Shown here: positions 11,103-23,134 of the stretch, piece after piece | How the letters are laid out: every line of letters starts with the position of its first letter | How positions within the stretch are numbered: the first letter of the stretch is position 1 | From: Phragmites australis | Taxonomy: Eukaryota; Streptophyta; Magnoliopsida; Poales; Poaceae | Direction of reading: 5' to 3' | Assembly: GCF_958298935.1 (NCBI RefSeq) | Contig: NC_084923.1 | Location: forward strand, 35,990,501-36,054,500 | DNA: 64,000 bases | Made by a program: the position numbers and the translations under genes | The notes under the pieces: model-generated | What the model saw: only the letters and a program-made list of their open reading frames with translations | What the model was told of the DNA's origin: nothing | Databases searched by the model: none

Positions 11103-12290
11103 ATGGCGCCATGCACTGGCAACGAGCCAAACTTTCCCAAGTCGATGTGCACCGAGGAGACGCTAAAGGTGATGTACGAGAGTTGTCTGCTTCCTCGCAA
11201 TCTTTCTTCTGGGTACTGCATTGGGGAGGACACGCCTGCTCCCCACGAGGGAGAGATCATGATGTTTTCCTCATTCTTCCTGGCCGGTCTCGTGCTATCC
11301 TTCTCCGAGTTCTTCACCACCGTCGTTTCCTTCTATGACGTCCATCACATCCACCTCAACCCCAACTCCATTATCATGCTAAGCGTTTTTGCTCACATGT
11401 GTGAGAACTTTATCAGGGTCGAGCTGTGCCTCAATCTCTTTAGGTACTTCTACACAGCCAGACCTTAAGTCCTTGTGGTCGGGCTGGAGGGAGGACAAGT
11501 TCTACCTCAAGACAGAGGACGCCATGGATAATATCCGTGTGCCGAGCGGACCAGCTTAGTACAATGAGGACTGTGGAACCACTCCCACACCCACAACAGA
11601 GCTGTTGGTCTTCGCGGCCCAAGTCAAGAACCTCGTGAATGCCGGGTTGACGGGAGTGGACGTCGTCCGCGACTTCATAAAGCGTTGGCTATGTCCTCTG
11701 TGGAGGAGAGAGCACCCGGCCTATTTTGTACATGGGGAGGGATGACGTACTTAGGAAAGCTACATAGGTAACATCGCATCCCTTTTTATGGTGTCTGCTT
11801 GTAGATCGTATGGTATCTTACGTATTCCCTTATCTTAGAGTTGGCTGACGATGTCGTTGACCAGCGGGTCAAACTCCTAATGGCAGTCGCTGCTAGGAAG
11901 AATAGTCCTCTGCGAGACGCTTTTCTGCTGTGCAATATGTTGCCTTCAGAGAGGGCCCGCCGCATGGTATGCCTGATTTTTTCTTAGACTTTTTGATCCC
12001 CGATCTTCCCATGGGTTGAGGTTTCATAGTTCGTGTTATAGTAGGATTTTCCACTGGTCGATGTATTGCGTCTGGTGACTACCGATGCCACAGCCATATA
12101 AGTCAGCACAGCTGTTCGCGGAGGTTGCCAGACTGCCCAGAGCCAGACAGAGGCTGTTGGTGGTGGTGTCGAGAGTGACGCCGGGCAGCAGGGGGCTAAC
12201 CTCGTCATCAGTCCAACCGGCGAGTTCCATGAATTTGGCTCCTCTCTCTCGTTACCTTCATCGTCCAACAAGAAAAAGCAGAGTTTAAAA
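11103..12290 (+). pseudogene. PF04195 'gypsy-type transposon' gag-like protein
   Basis: The first 121 codons contain the core of the plant 'putative gypsy type transposon' family (Pfam Transposase_28): PHEGEIMMFSSFFLAGLVLS, FSEFFTTVVSFYDVHHIHL, NPNSIIMLSVFAHMCENFI, LCLNLFRYFYTARP. The frame then stops (11466-11468). Further pieces follow in other frames: NAGLTGVDVVRDFIKRWL near 11,640 and an exon-like piece at about 11,838-11,967 (VDQRVKLLMAVAARKNSPL, MLPSERARRM) that ends at a GTATGC donor-like site. A Ser/Lys-rich tail ends near 12,290. The family is carried by grass retrotransposons and its biochemical role is unclear. The breaks suggest a pseudogene, though undetected introns could explain part of them. 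Confidence 0.7.
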
Positions 12291-12566
12291 CCTTCGATTA
12301 GCAAGAAACCTTAAACTCTTTTTCATTGTTGTAATGAAATCTCACATGCATGCGTTGTATATATACTATGACGAGACTTGATGTTTTAAAACTGAAATTT
12401 ATGTGTGCTTGTGTATATATACTACGGTAAAACTTGACATCTTGTAAGTTAAATTTATATATACGTCTATAAACATATCGTATACTATTGCCGACAACAA
12501 CCAAATTTTGAAAATGCCACGGTATTAATGGCAACTGCCTCATTTTGAAAAGGGCGAGAAATACAT

Positions 12567-12824
12567 ATCAGTGCCGGTTGGTAAAAACAAACCGGCACTG
12601 ATAGTACACCTATCAGTACCGGTTAGTAATACCAACCGGCACTGATATGTGTATTATCAGTGCCGGTTTGATCCACGAGCCGGTACTAATAGTGATTTTC
12701 AATATCGGTTTTAAACTCGGTATTGATAGTCTGTGACTATCAGTACCGAGTAATTAGTATCGGTTCAAAACCCGTCATTGATGACTATTTTGAACCGACA
12801 CTAATGAAGATATCTGTAGTAGTG
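12567..12824. mobile_element. CACTA right-end fragment with subterminal repeats
   Basis: At least six copies, in both orientations, of a motif like ATCAGTGCCGGTT / AACCGGCACTGAT fill this stretch, which is how the subterminal region of CACTA (En/Spm) transposons looks. The right edge ends GATATCTGTAGTAGTG, whose reverse complement CACTACTACAGATATC is a CACTA terminal inverted repeat. No matching left end starting CACTACTACAGA was seen upstream, so this is either a truncated element or one whose left end is badly decayed. Confidence 0.75.
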
Positions 12825-14657
12825 TGTGTTCATTGTCCAACGCTAGACTGTAGTAAAGAACTATACGGTTCATCACACGGCAAATGCATTTGTTAATATG
12901 CTTGATGTAGGAGGTTATTGCAACACATGGCATCTTTCCAGTAGACAAACAAACTAAGCCATGAACCTTTTGCAGTAATCGTGGGAACCCGAATGCAATA
13001 TTCAATTCATCGAGTGCCGGATGCAATATTCAAACCTTTTGCAAGTCCAATTGCATTGCATTGCACCGATAACGATTTAACAACACTTTAATTAGTCGGT
13101 GCAGCTGTCATAATCATATGCATGCATACGCTGCAGACCGTCTGGAATCCAAGGAATTTTCTTTCAGTGCGTGGTGGGCGACATCAACAGCCCGATCGAA
13201 AATTAAAGAACAACATTTTCAATCATGTAGATACAGTTGAAACATGGTTTAAAATCCTAATTATCACAAGCGTTAGCCTCTTTATATTTCTGCTTGTGCC
13301 TGCAGGAGGTTGCAGGGACATATGGTATCCGCCAGCAGTTAAATGGTACTGGGAAGCTTTGATGTGAATGCATGCATCCAATCATGGACAGTAGCATTGT
13401 GACAGGGAATCAAACTTGATTCTAGCGCGTTAATTAGGTAAACAACTTGATCATTTCGAGGCAGCTAAATCGGTTACCACCAAGAAACTGATCGTAGCTT
13501 AGATAGATTACATTGAATTGATTAATTGATGCTGACAAAAGCAACATATCATATGGAATAACACACACAACCTAGCTACCTGCAAAAACAAACTGTTTTC
13601 ATCATGGAGTGCTATGCATGTGTCGACATCAGGAGCATGATCTATCTAAAGTTCTCGACACTTCAAGAAAAAAAGGAAGTCAGATTAGTCTGGGTAGCTA
13701 GCTACAAGGTGAAGACCTATAACTTGTAATAGTTTGATCTATTAGCCAATAGACAGTATATATATGCATCATAGTCTTGCCCATTCTATCAATTGTCTGA
13801 GACGTTTGTTACGTTTTGTTTGGCGTCTGTTCTTGACATGATATCTAGATGTATATTCTATGAAAACTACTTAATTAAAGAAGTTGCTCTAAAATGGAGA
13901 TTATCTACATAGTACTAAATTGTTGTGCATGAGCCCAATGGAGATCTATATATTGATATACTACTACCTAGAAAGCAAAATGATTGTGTTTTAAGAGGCT
14001 AGCACGGAAGATAAAGAGTAATTTATCATACAATTACACCGAGCAACAACTTAATTAAGAAAAACAGATATTCCTTTGCGTAACACGTTTCGCAGAACAC
14101 ATGTTTGCTAATATGGTAAACCTATCTCATTTATGTTTGCTAATATGGAGAGAGTTTCTACATGAGATAATTAAAAGTGAACACATAAGCGTCATTACCT
14201 AAAAGAGTGAGGTAGAATGGAGAGCTTTGAGTACAACACGAGATAGAATACAAGTAGTCATCATCCTTTGCATTTATCATCGTCATCTCCTCATTCAATC
14301 ACGCCAACTTGTAATCTTATCCAACATGGAAACTACCTCTATGTAAGAAAATGAAAATAGCTAGGATAAGCATGTGAGACTGACCGGTGTACCCAGCCTG
14401 TCAGGCTCGTTAGGAATAACCATAGCTTTTACAAGTACGGTTTTATAAAACATTATACACGTTAAAGTGTGGTTTTCTGAAACTTTGTCTTAAAGGTATG
14501 ATTATTTGGTAGTTATGATAAATGTAGTGTAATTTTATGAAATTGACTTGAAGATAAAATATATATCTTGGAGTTGGAACTTGACGTAGCTAGTTATACA
14601 GAAACTGTGCAAAATAAAACAAAGGTCTTGGTTTGGATGATTTGGTGTGCGCTGTAT
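12825..14657. other. Intergenic sequence without a recognised gene
   Basis: AT-rich sequence. The only open frame of note (13122-13367) shows no recognisable domain. No RNA gene or clear transposon terminus was found between the CACTA fragment on the left and the next CACTA element on the right. Confidence 0.5.
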
Positions 14658-14689
14658 CATTACGTGAAAAACGGATAAAAGAGACACAA

Positions 14690-15110
14690 TTTAGTGACGA
14701 GTCATTATACGACTCATCACTTATGTAGCCTTAGATCGAGACTAGACATTAACTCGTCATTGATAACAGGTAATCAGTGACGGATCATAATATTACCTGT
14801 CACTTATCATATTGGTGACGGATCATAACTACACCTATCACTTATGACCTGATCATAAGTGACGGGTCTCCTTGCACCAGTCATAAATGACGGCTTCCTG
14901 CATCAGTCATAAGTGACGGGTAGTCATAAGTGACGGGTCTCCCTGCACCAGTCATAAGAGACAGATCATGTTACGACCCGTCACTTATAAGTTGGTCATA
15001 AGTGACAGGTCTTCCTGCAGGAGTTATAAGTGACGGGTATGTTATGATCTATCACTTACGACGGGTCATATTCCGAACTATCACCAATGACTTAGCTCTG
15101 TTATAAGAGA
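14690..15110. repeat. Subterminal repeat array of CACTA 1, left
   Basis: Roughly fifteen short copies of a GTGACGGGT / ACCCGTCAC-type motif in both orientations, for example ATAAGTGACGGGTCTCC and GACCCGTCACTTAT. In CACTA elements such arrays are the binding sites of the element's own TNPA-like protein and lie within a few hundred bases of the ends. Confidence 0.8.
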
Positions 15111-15507
15111 TTGCCAGCTACTGTGCACGCAAAACAGACTCAACAGTACTGCACGCATAGTAGATTGACGATTTTGTTCGGTTTCACAAGAGACTTTCCA
15201 ATATCTTGCTGATTTGAAGTTTGAATTGTTGCTTGGTCTTTGAAGGTTTGCATCTCCCCTTTCCTGCTCCTCTAACTCCTATTTAGTCTTGATTTTTTGT
15301 ACTTTGAGTTGTAATCGACCATTTTGCATCTTTATCCAAAATCTTAGTACAAGTGAGTTGTATTGATGTTAGATTTGATACTAGATTTGTCCAATCTATA
15401 CCGCATCATGCCACAGATCTAGTATAATTGTATAGATTTTTGAATCGCATGCTTAACCACCCAATTAAGGTAATTGTTAATGAAGAATGAATATTTTTAC
15501 ATTGTAG

Positions 15508-18500
15508 ATGGCGGACAGAAGTTGGGTGAACCTTGAGACCCAGACTTGTCCAGAGTACCTAAGCAGGGTGAAGTATTTTATGACAGCTACTTTGGAGGAT
15601 ATGAAAGATCATGGTAAAACGGCAATATATATTGTCCATATCGTGATTGCAGGAATGATAAGAAGTTCCCGAATCCAGACAATGTCCAAGCACACTTGGT
15701 CATGCATGGATTTAAAGATAATTATACATGTTGAAGCAAACATGGCAAGAAAGGCCTTAACAAGGGAGAGATGAATCGGGCCCTCAATGTCGATAGTGTG
15801 GGTCAAGGACTTACACCCTGTGATATGGATCATGATCTCAGGGATGAGGACATATTAGGTTTCAATAATAATGATCTCAAGGATTTTGTGAAGAATGTGG
15901 ACCAGATGGTGCGTGATGTCGAGCGGCACGACAAGTATAATAATGGTGAGTTTGCTAAATTCTAGAAATTTGTATGGAATTCCAAGACGCCACTTTATCC
16001 CAATTGTAAGGAGAAGTACACGTGGATATTTGGGAACCTAAAACTTCTACAGCTGAAGGCAACCCATGGTTTGACTGATAAGAGTTTTGAAGCATTGCTA
16101 GATCTGCTAAGGGACATGCTACCGGAGGAGAACTTGGTGCCCGAGGGCATCTACGATGCGAAGAAGATAATTTGTCCTTTAGGACTGGAAATAGAAAAAA
16201 AAAATACATGCATGTAAGCAGGATTGTATTTTGTTTCGTGGAGAGTATGTAGAGCTAGATCAATACCCCATGTGTGGAACCCATCGATATATGCATAGAA
16301 ATGACGGTGGTGATGGGGATGAAGTTAAGAAAAGTAAATGGCTTCTTAGGAAGGTGGTGTGGTATTCTCTGTAATTCCCGTTTGAAGTGTTTGTTTGCCA
16401 ACAAAAAGGAGGCCCAATTGATGCATTGTCTTAAGGAGGGTCATAAGAATGACGCAATGATACAACACCCGGCGGATTCCACTCAATGGTGAATCGTTAA
16501 TTCTACATTTAGTTGGTTCGCTGAAGAATTGAGAAATATTAATTTGCTATAAGCACAGATGACATGAATCCATTTGGTAACATGAGTACCTCACATAGCA
16601 CCTGTCATGTTGTATTGTCGATCTACAACTTTCCACCCTGGCTTTGTAACAAGCGAAAATACATTATGTTGTTGATCTTGATAACAGGAATGGAACACCC
16701 TGGCAACGATATCGATGTGTACCTTAGTTCTTTAGTTGATGATCTTAAGAAACTCTGGTCAGAAAGCGTCGATGTTTGGGATCATTACAAACAAGAGTAC
16801 TTTACCTTTCATACCATGTTGTCTGTCACTATGAATGATCTGCTAGTACTTCGTAACTTGTCAAGTCAGAGCAAAAGAAAAGGTGAAGCTTGCCCCCATT
16901 GCTTAGATGACACATGCAGTTTGAGGTTGAACAACTCAAAAAAAATAGTGTACACGCGGCATCAACGTTAACTTCCTAGGAAGCAACCATTCCGAAACAT
17001 GGGCAAGCGGTTTGATGGCACAAGGGAGAGAGTGTTATCTCTGAGATATTTCAGCGAGGAAGATGTCCACAATCAGGTTAAGAATATCAATGTTATCCTT
17101 GGTAAACAAAAATAATCCTCCAAGGACGATGAACAAAAAGGAATGTGGAACAAGAAATTAATACTATTCGAGCTAGAGTATTGGGAAAAATTAGATGTTC
17201 ACCACTCTATCAATAACATGCATGTAAAGAAGAATATTTGCGAGAGTCTAATTGGTACATTGCTCCAAATGAAAGGAAAAAGGAAAGGATCATGAGAATG
17301 CACGAGCTGACCTTAAAGAAATGGGCTTCAGGCTAAATTTCTATGCACATGATACAGACAAAGGAAAACACCTACCTCTAGAAGCTACCACACTCTCCAA
17401 GAAGGAGAAAAAAGAAGTTTGTGAGTTCTTGCATAGTGTGAAAGTTCCCTCTGGTTACTCGTCTAACATTGCAAGACTTGTTTTAGTGAAAGAGATGAAA
17501 ATGAATTTCGCCATGATGAAGTCCCATGATTGCCATGTGATGATGACATCACTACTTGCGGTAGTTATTAGGAACATCCTCCCAATTAAGGTTCGTGAGG
17601 CTATCTTGAGCCTGTGCTTTTTTTTAATACAATTGAACAAAAGGTGCTCGATCCAGATGTGTTGGAGGAGCTAGAAGAAAGACACTTTGAGACTCTATGT
17701 ATTCTTGAGGTGTATTTCACACCATCCGTTTGCGATATCATGGTGCATCTCACTGCTCACCTTGTGAAAGAAATACACTACCTTGGTAACATGTTCCTAC
17801 ATCACATGTTTCCATATGAGAGATATATGGGCGTTCTCAAGTTGTAGGTAAGGAATCGAGCCTTTCCTGAGGGATACATCATGTAGTGTTACGCGATGGA
17901 GGACTCAATGGAGTGGTCTGTTAATTACATTGACCTAAATAACCTAATTGGTATGCCTAGTCTCTCCATGAGGTGAGGCTCATAGGTGTAGGGTTTTTGG
18001 GGAAGAGGGCAATAATTCAAGATCCGAAGGCATATGACCAACCTCAATTCCTCGTGCTACAACAAATGAGCAAAGTGTTCCTATATGCTACTTTAAGAGA
18101 ATCCAGGGTAGACCGAAGCTTGGGTTACGAGGCAATATAAGTAAAGGTTCATGACTTGGTTCTGAGATCGAATCAGACAACCTAGTACTCCTACAAGTGC
18201 TCTGATAAAAAAACTGGCATCAGGTCCTATATACATAATTATGACATATCAAGGGTACGATATAAACAGACACATATTTTACACGGTTGCTCAAGATGAG
18301 AAGAGCATATACAGAATATTGGTGTCTGTATAGATGCTTATGACAACGACATGTAAAGGGGCATATACTACGGTCAAATAGAGGAGATCTAGGAGCTGAA
18401 CTACATGGGATTCAAGGTAGCCCTGCTTCAGTGCCGTTGGATACATGGGGCAAATGGCGTCACTAATGACAAGTATGAATTCACTTGCGTTGATCTCAAA

Positions 18501-18775
18501 CATATCGGATACAAGTCTGAACCCTTCGTACTCACTAAAGATGTTCGTCTTTTATATGACTGACACAATAAAGAAGAAACACCATGTGATTCTTGCTAGA
18601 AAAAGATGCATCGTCGGAGTTGCAAACATCGTTGATGAGCAGGAGTTCAATCAATTTGATGAAGTCCCCCCTTTTGCTACTACAATCATGCCACACCTTT
18701 CGTCGACTGAGAAAACTCCATACCTGGTCTCTGACCATAACGAAGGGATTCATGTCAAGAAAACACAAAAACGGT
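15508..18775 (+). pseudogene. CACTA 1 transposase (TNP2/TNPD type), broken
   Basis: The ATG at 15,508 directly follows a TTGTAG acceptor-like site. In order: the transposase-associated N-terminal domain (MADRSWVNLETQTCPEYLSR, continuing in another frame as CRNDKKFPNPDNVQAHL and TCWSKHGKKG-like text), the TNP2 core (DKSFEALLDLLRDMLPE; MNPFGNMSTSHSTCHVVLSI; NDIDVYLSSLVDDLKKLW; MNDLLVLRNLSSQS), the DUF4218-type block (MKSHDCHVMMTSLL, MFPYERYMGVLKL near 17,800) and the DUF4216-type block (18,250-18,710). Many stops and shifts separate the blocks. It would have bound element ends and cut the DNA; this copy cannot make a full protein. Confidence 0.85.
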
Positions 18776-18954
18776 GATATTTATGTCAAATTTGAATTTG
18801 TAATATAGATTTCAAATTTGAATTTATATATATTAAATTTGTGATATTAATGTCAAATTTGAAATATTAATGTCAAATTTGTAATATTAATGTAAAGTTA
18901 TTTGAATTTGAATTAAGTGTCAAATTGAATTTGGACCTGGAAGATTTCTGTCAA

Positions 18955-19260
18955 TATGATAGGTGACGAGTGAGAATGTTCACCCGTCACTTATTACAAG
19001 TGATAGGTGACGGGTGATAATATTCACCTATCACTTATTACATGTAATAGGTGACGGGTGATAATATTCACCTGTCACTTATTATGATGAATGGGTGACA
19101 TGTGAATAATATCACTGTCATCTTTTACTATTTTCACCCGTCACTTATTATAAGTCATAAGTAACGGATTAAGAGTATCACCCATCACCTATTACTTGTT
19201 ATTTGTGACAGGTGGTTATCATAGGTGATGGGTGTTATTCATCACCTATGACCTATATGT
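18955..19260. repeat. Internal subterminal-type array of CACTA 1
   Basis: About a dozen copies of AGGTGACGGGTGATAATA / TCACCCGTCACTTATTA, alternating in orientation, the same motif family as the left array (GTGACGGGT). It sits between the transposase and the second gene, immediately before a TATA-like CCTATATGTATATATAGG (19,249), so it is in a promoter-proximal position rather than at an element end. Confidence 0.8.
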
Positions 19261-19524
19261 ATATATAGGTTGCGTCCCCATGGTGCTCCTCCGTGTCATT
19301 TTGCCTAAGTCTTTCCCGTTCGCTTGTGCTAGAGTTCGCCACCGCGCGCCTCCTCCATTGACCCTGAGCCACCTCCGAGCACCCAGCCGTCGTCGATGCC
19401 CTCTCCTCCGCGTCACCGTCGTGCTTCCTCATCCTCGATGGGCCCCAACCTTCTTGTCCTCGACATGCCACCCTAGCCTCCTCGTCCCCAATGTGCCGCC
19501 CCGGGCTCCTTCCCCACCAGGTGC

Positions 19525-19590
<66 letters not shown>

Positions 19591-21628
19591 TGTGTAAGAA
19601 AGATGAGCGAGAAAAGCAAGCCCCATGGAGAAAGGTGGAGGGAGGGTACCTGCGTATCGGTGGGTCTTCTCCGAAAGTTGAGCAATGTAGACAAGTCTAA
19701 AGTATGAAAACATGTTTATTATGTTTTTTAATAGAACTTCTACATTATTATCATTATAAATATTTTATAGTAGAAACGATGGTTAGAGTTGCCCTTTCGG
19801 ATACCTTGTTGATGCCCAAGACTGCATTCTTCCGTGATTTTGGTGTCAGTTATAGCTGTAATGAAAATTTTGATTTGGATGAAGAATTAATTAGATCGAT
19901 GTAGGTTGTGTCAAGTAAAAAAATGGAATGATACCTTCTAAGTATTCTAGCTTTTTACAGTAAATATATAAGGATAAATCATAAATGGCCACAAAAATTA
20001 TGGTCATAAATATACTCTAGGTATCATTGTCTTATTTGTTCAACTCCTTTCAAAAAGATAACCCGCCATTAAATTTGCAGGCTTAGCAGCAATAAATCAA
20101 AGTTGCCACCGCCCCCCCCCCCACCCCTTCACTACTTCAATACTCCACCCTCACTTATTGCCCACTGAGATATAAATATTGCAGCATTAACAATGCAAAA
20201 TGTTCCTTTTGGTACATACATATAAGACCCTCACTTGGTGCCCAGTGATATAAATATTGCATTTATACAAACAAGTATGTTGTACGTGAAACTGAAAGTT
20301 GCTGCTGCACTAGCCACCTGAAGAAAATATAGTTACCAGAAATTTGGGCTTTGGATCATTAACGCTCCAATTTGAGTAGCATATTTGTTGGCTGCCTTTT
20401 GCTTCGCTCACAAGTCTAACACTCCCATGTAAGTAAGGTTCATGTCCTGCAAAATTAGTAATTGTATAAGCAAATTGGCTATGCCTCCTAAGATCTGGAA
20501 AAAAATGGGTAGTCCAAATGAGATTATTAGATTTAGCACCTCAAGAAACTGAAGAGGAGTCCTCGAATAAAAAGGGAACTGAAATTAGTAAATATTCTTC
20601 AGTCTGAACTATATATGGTTAGATTCATGGATGCCCTGCAACCTGGTATCAACTGAAAGGAAGCAGTCTTAAAAAGTAAAAATCTAATTAACTCGGCTCC
20701 ATGATTAGGACAAATTTCACAAACAAGTGCAGTGGCAGGCAATCTAACTATTACTTGTACTCTGCATCCAGATATTAGCTTCACCACGCTAGTGACAGCA
20801 TTTGTTGTCTTTGCAATTTGTACCTTCGGTGTCTAACTTGGGCTGATGCCAACCACTCTCCAGTCCAGTCTATGGATTCTGCATTCTTTTTACTTGAAAA
20901 CCTATCCAGAGTCAAGCATAACAGTAGACGACATTTCCAACAGAAGGAGAGAGAAAACAAAATTGCGTTGTTTTGTAATAATACTTCTCATGGAACAAAA
21001 TCGCCTGTTTGGTTAATGTCTCCTCATCTCTCATAAAACATTTCTTTTAGCTCAAAACCAAAGTGCTAATCTCTAAGCTGCAAATTTCATGTACTAATGT
21101 AGTTCTTGTAAAACATGGCAAGTAGTCAAGCTTCCTGACTACTGAAATGTGCAAACTTGAAAATATTTTTATGGTAATCAAAACTGTCTTAATACAGAAG
21201 CCGCAATGAATCGTGTGTGTCAGTTAGTGGTAACTTGGAAATATTAGGCCATTTCATGCTTGGAGGCTTCAAATTTGGGGGAGATCTTGTCCATCCATTT
21301 CCTTTAGGTGGTCTAAGTTTAGTAATTTGTTCTACTATTGATTTGATTGCTTGTTTCACTTGTTAATATGCTCTAGATTTTGGAAGTTTGAATATTTATG
21401 GAGATGCATATTTCTAGAGCTAGAGGTCCAATTTTAAACTCTAATTTAAGAAATAGATTGCAATCTACTCCTTGTACATTCATGTAAAATGTGTAGACCA
21501 AATTTTAGACCCAATTGAATATTCATCTTAGACGATCTAGTTCATATCTATGTTTTTTAATTTGTTTTTTCATATAGCTTTTGTTCGTATGGGTAATATA
21601 TATAGCTACTGTGTGATTTTTCATATGC
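19261..21628 (+). other. 5' region of CACTA 1 second gene, with (CT)n
   Basis: Compared with CACTA 2, this should be the leader and first intron of the second gene. It begins after a TATA-like site. A GC-rich leader-like stretch (19,264-19,520) precedes a (CT)30 run. The rest is AT-rich with no recognisable domain. An exon-like segment of unknown identity lies on the minus strand at 20,337-20,446, with a TTTTGCAG acceptor and a GTAACT donor. Open frames across the CT run encode Leu-Ser or Arg-Glu repeats and are artefacts. Confidence 0.35.
19527..19587. repeat. (CT)n microsatellite
   Basis: About 30 uninterrupted CT units. CT-rich runs are common in plant 5' leaders, and this one lies in the presumed leader of the CACTA 1 second gene. 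Confidence 0.97.
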
Positions 21629-23134
21629 ATTTTTGTTACGTCCTATTTCCTTAATCATGTCATGAAGTATAATCATATCATTTATGCATCATTAGCATCA
21701 TGTTGAATTGTTAAGCTTTGTGGATTGTTTGTTATTTCATATGGTGCTTGTTATTGATTTGCTTTTTGAAAATAACCGATGATAGAATTGTCGTTAGTTG
21801 AGTCTCTTTGGAAATTATAATCGCTGCACATGTTTTTATAATAGTTCAGCAGTAGTTTTAGCTTGTCTCTCTAGCTCGTGGTACCCACCTTGGGCTGACC
21901 CCACCTTTCTTCTCCATCCCCACTAGCAGCCCCACCTCCCTCTCTCACCCTCACTCACTCTCCCCCTCACTCCAACCGGCCAACACAGTAGCAGGGCTAC
22001 TGCTCCTTCTCCCTCCCTCAAACTTCTCCTTTCTTCACTAAAGTCCCACTCAAGAACAAGGATTCGAGGTTTGCATGTTATACCACTACATTCCTCTCCT
22101 CCTTATCTTCCCATCCATCTAACTCTTGTTTGCATGCATGAAGATTTGAAGGTTTGGCAACTCAAATTCATCACCTTTCCTCACTAAAATTTCAGCAGCG
22201 GGGTTTTCTCTTCTCCGAGCATTTCCCTTCATTTTCTTCCACACCGAAGGTCTCCGACTACAACAAGAATCTTGGGTGAGTTCTACTAGGTTTCTTTGGA
22301 AATGCACATTTTAGGATGGATGAATTCAAGTTTAGGGGCTGCAAATCAGGGGTTGCAACGCACCTTATGTTCTTGATGAAATGGATATGGTAGGAGGAGA
22401 ATGGATGAGATAGCTAGTGAATCGAGTATGTAGAGTGAGTAAATTAGGTTTAGAACCAATGCCTTAGTTCCATTTCATGTTTATGTGGTTTAGATTTCAA
22501 CATGCAAGTCGAACGATCGACGAATCATCGCGAACTCGAGTTCTGCAAGAACCCAGAGGTTCCGGGTGAGCCATTTCAAATCAACTCGAGTTTTCATGTT
22601 GTTTAGCATGTAAATTGGGTTTAGAATCCTTACATTGGTCCTTATACATGTTTAGGTGGGATAGGTTGTTACATGCACGTTGACTCAACCGAGGAAATCG
22701 TCGCGTAGTTCTAGTCTGCCAAAACTCGGACTATTCGGGTACACCCGTAGTTTCTGGGTAATTCGTTTTAAAATTAACCGAGCACCTCGCTCGAAGTAAA
22801 ACCCGGACAATCTGACCAAACCCACAGGGTCCGGCCTAGTCCAGATGTTCTGGATTATTTTGAATTAAGAATTAACCGAGAACCCAAACTAGAGATCGAC
22901 CTGGAGGTTCTGGGCCAACCCGGAGGGTCCGAACCCGGAAGTTCCTTCTCAACCCGGAAGGTCCGAACCCGGAGGTTCTGGCCATACCTGGATTATCCGG
23001 ATGCCTGACAGAACTTCCAATGTAGTTGTTTCACAAACTTTCATTGTTCCTTTGTATGTCTTGCATTCTTAGCTTGATGTTATGATGCATCTACTACTGT
23101 TATGCATCATGTAGCACATTTCACCGCATCTCTT

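Noticed and set aside
19429..19713. Frames with long Arg-Glu or Leu-Ser runs
   Set aside because: Artefacts of reading through the (CT)n microsatellite.
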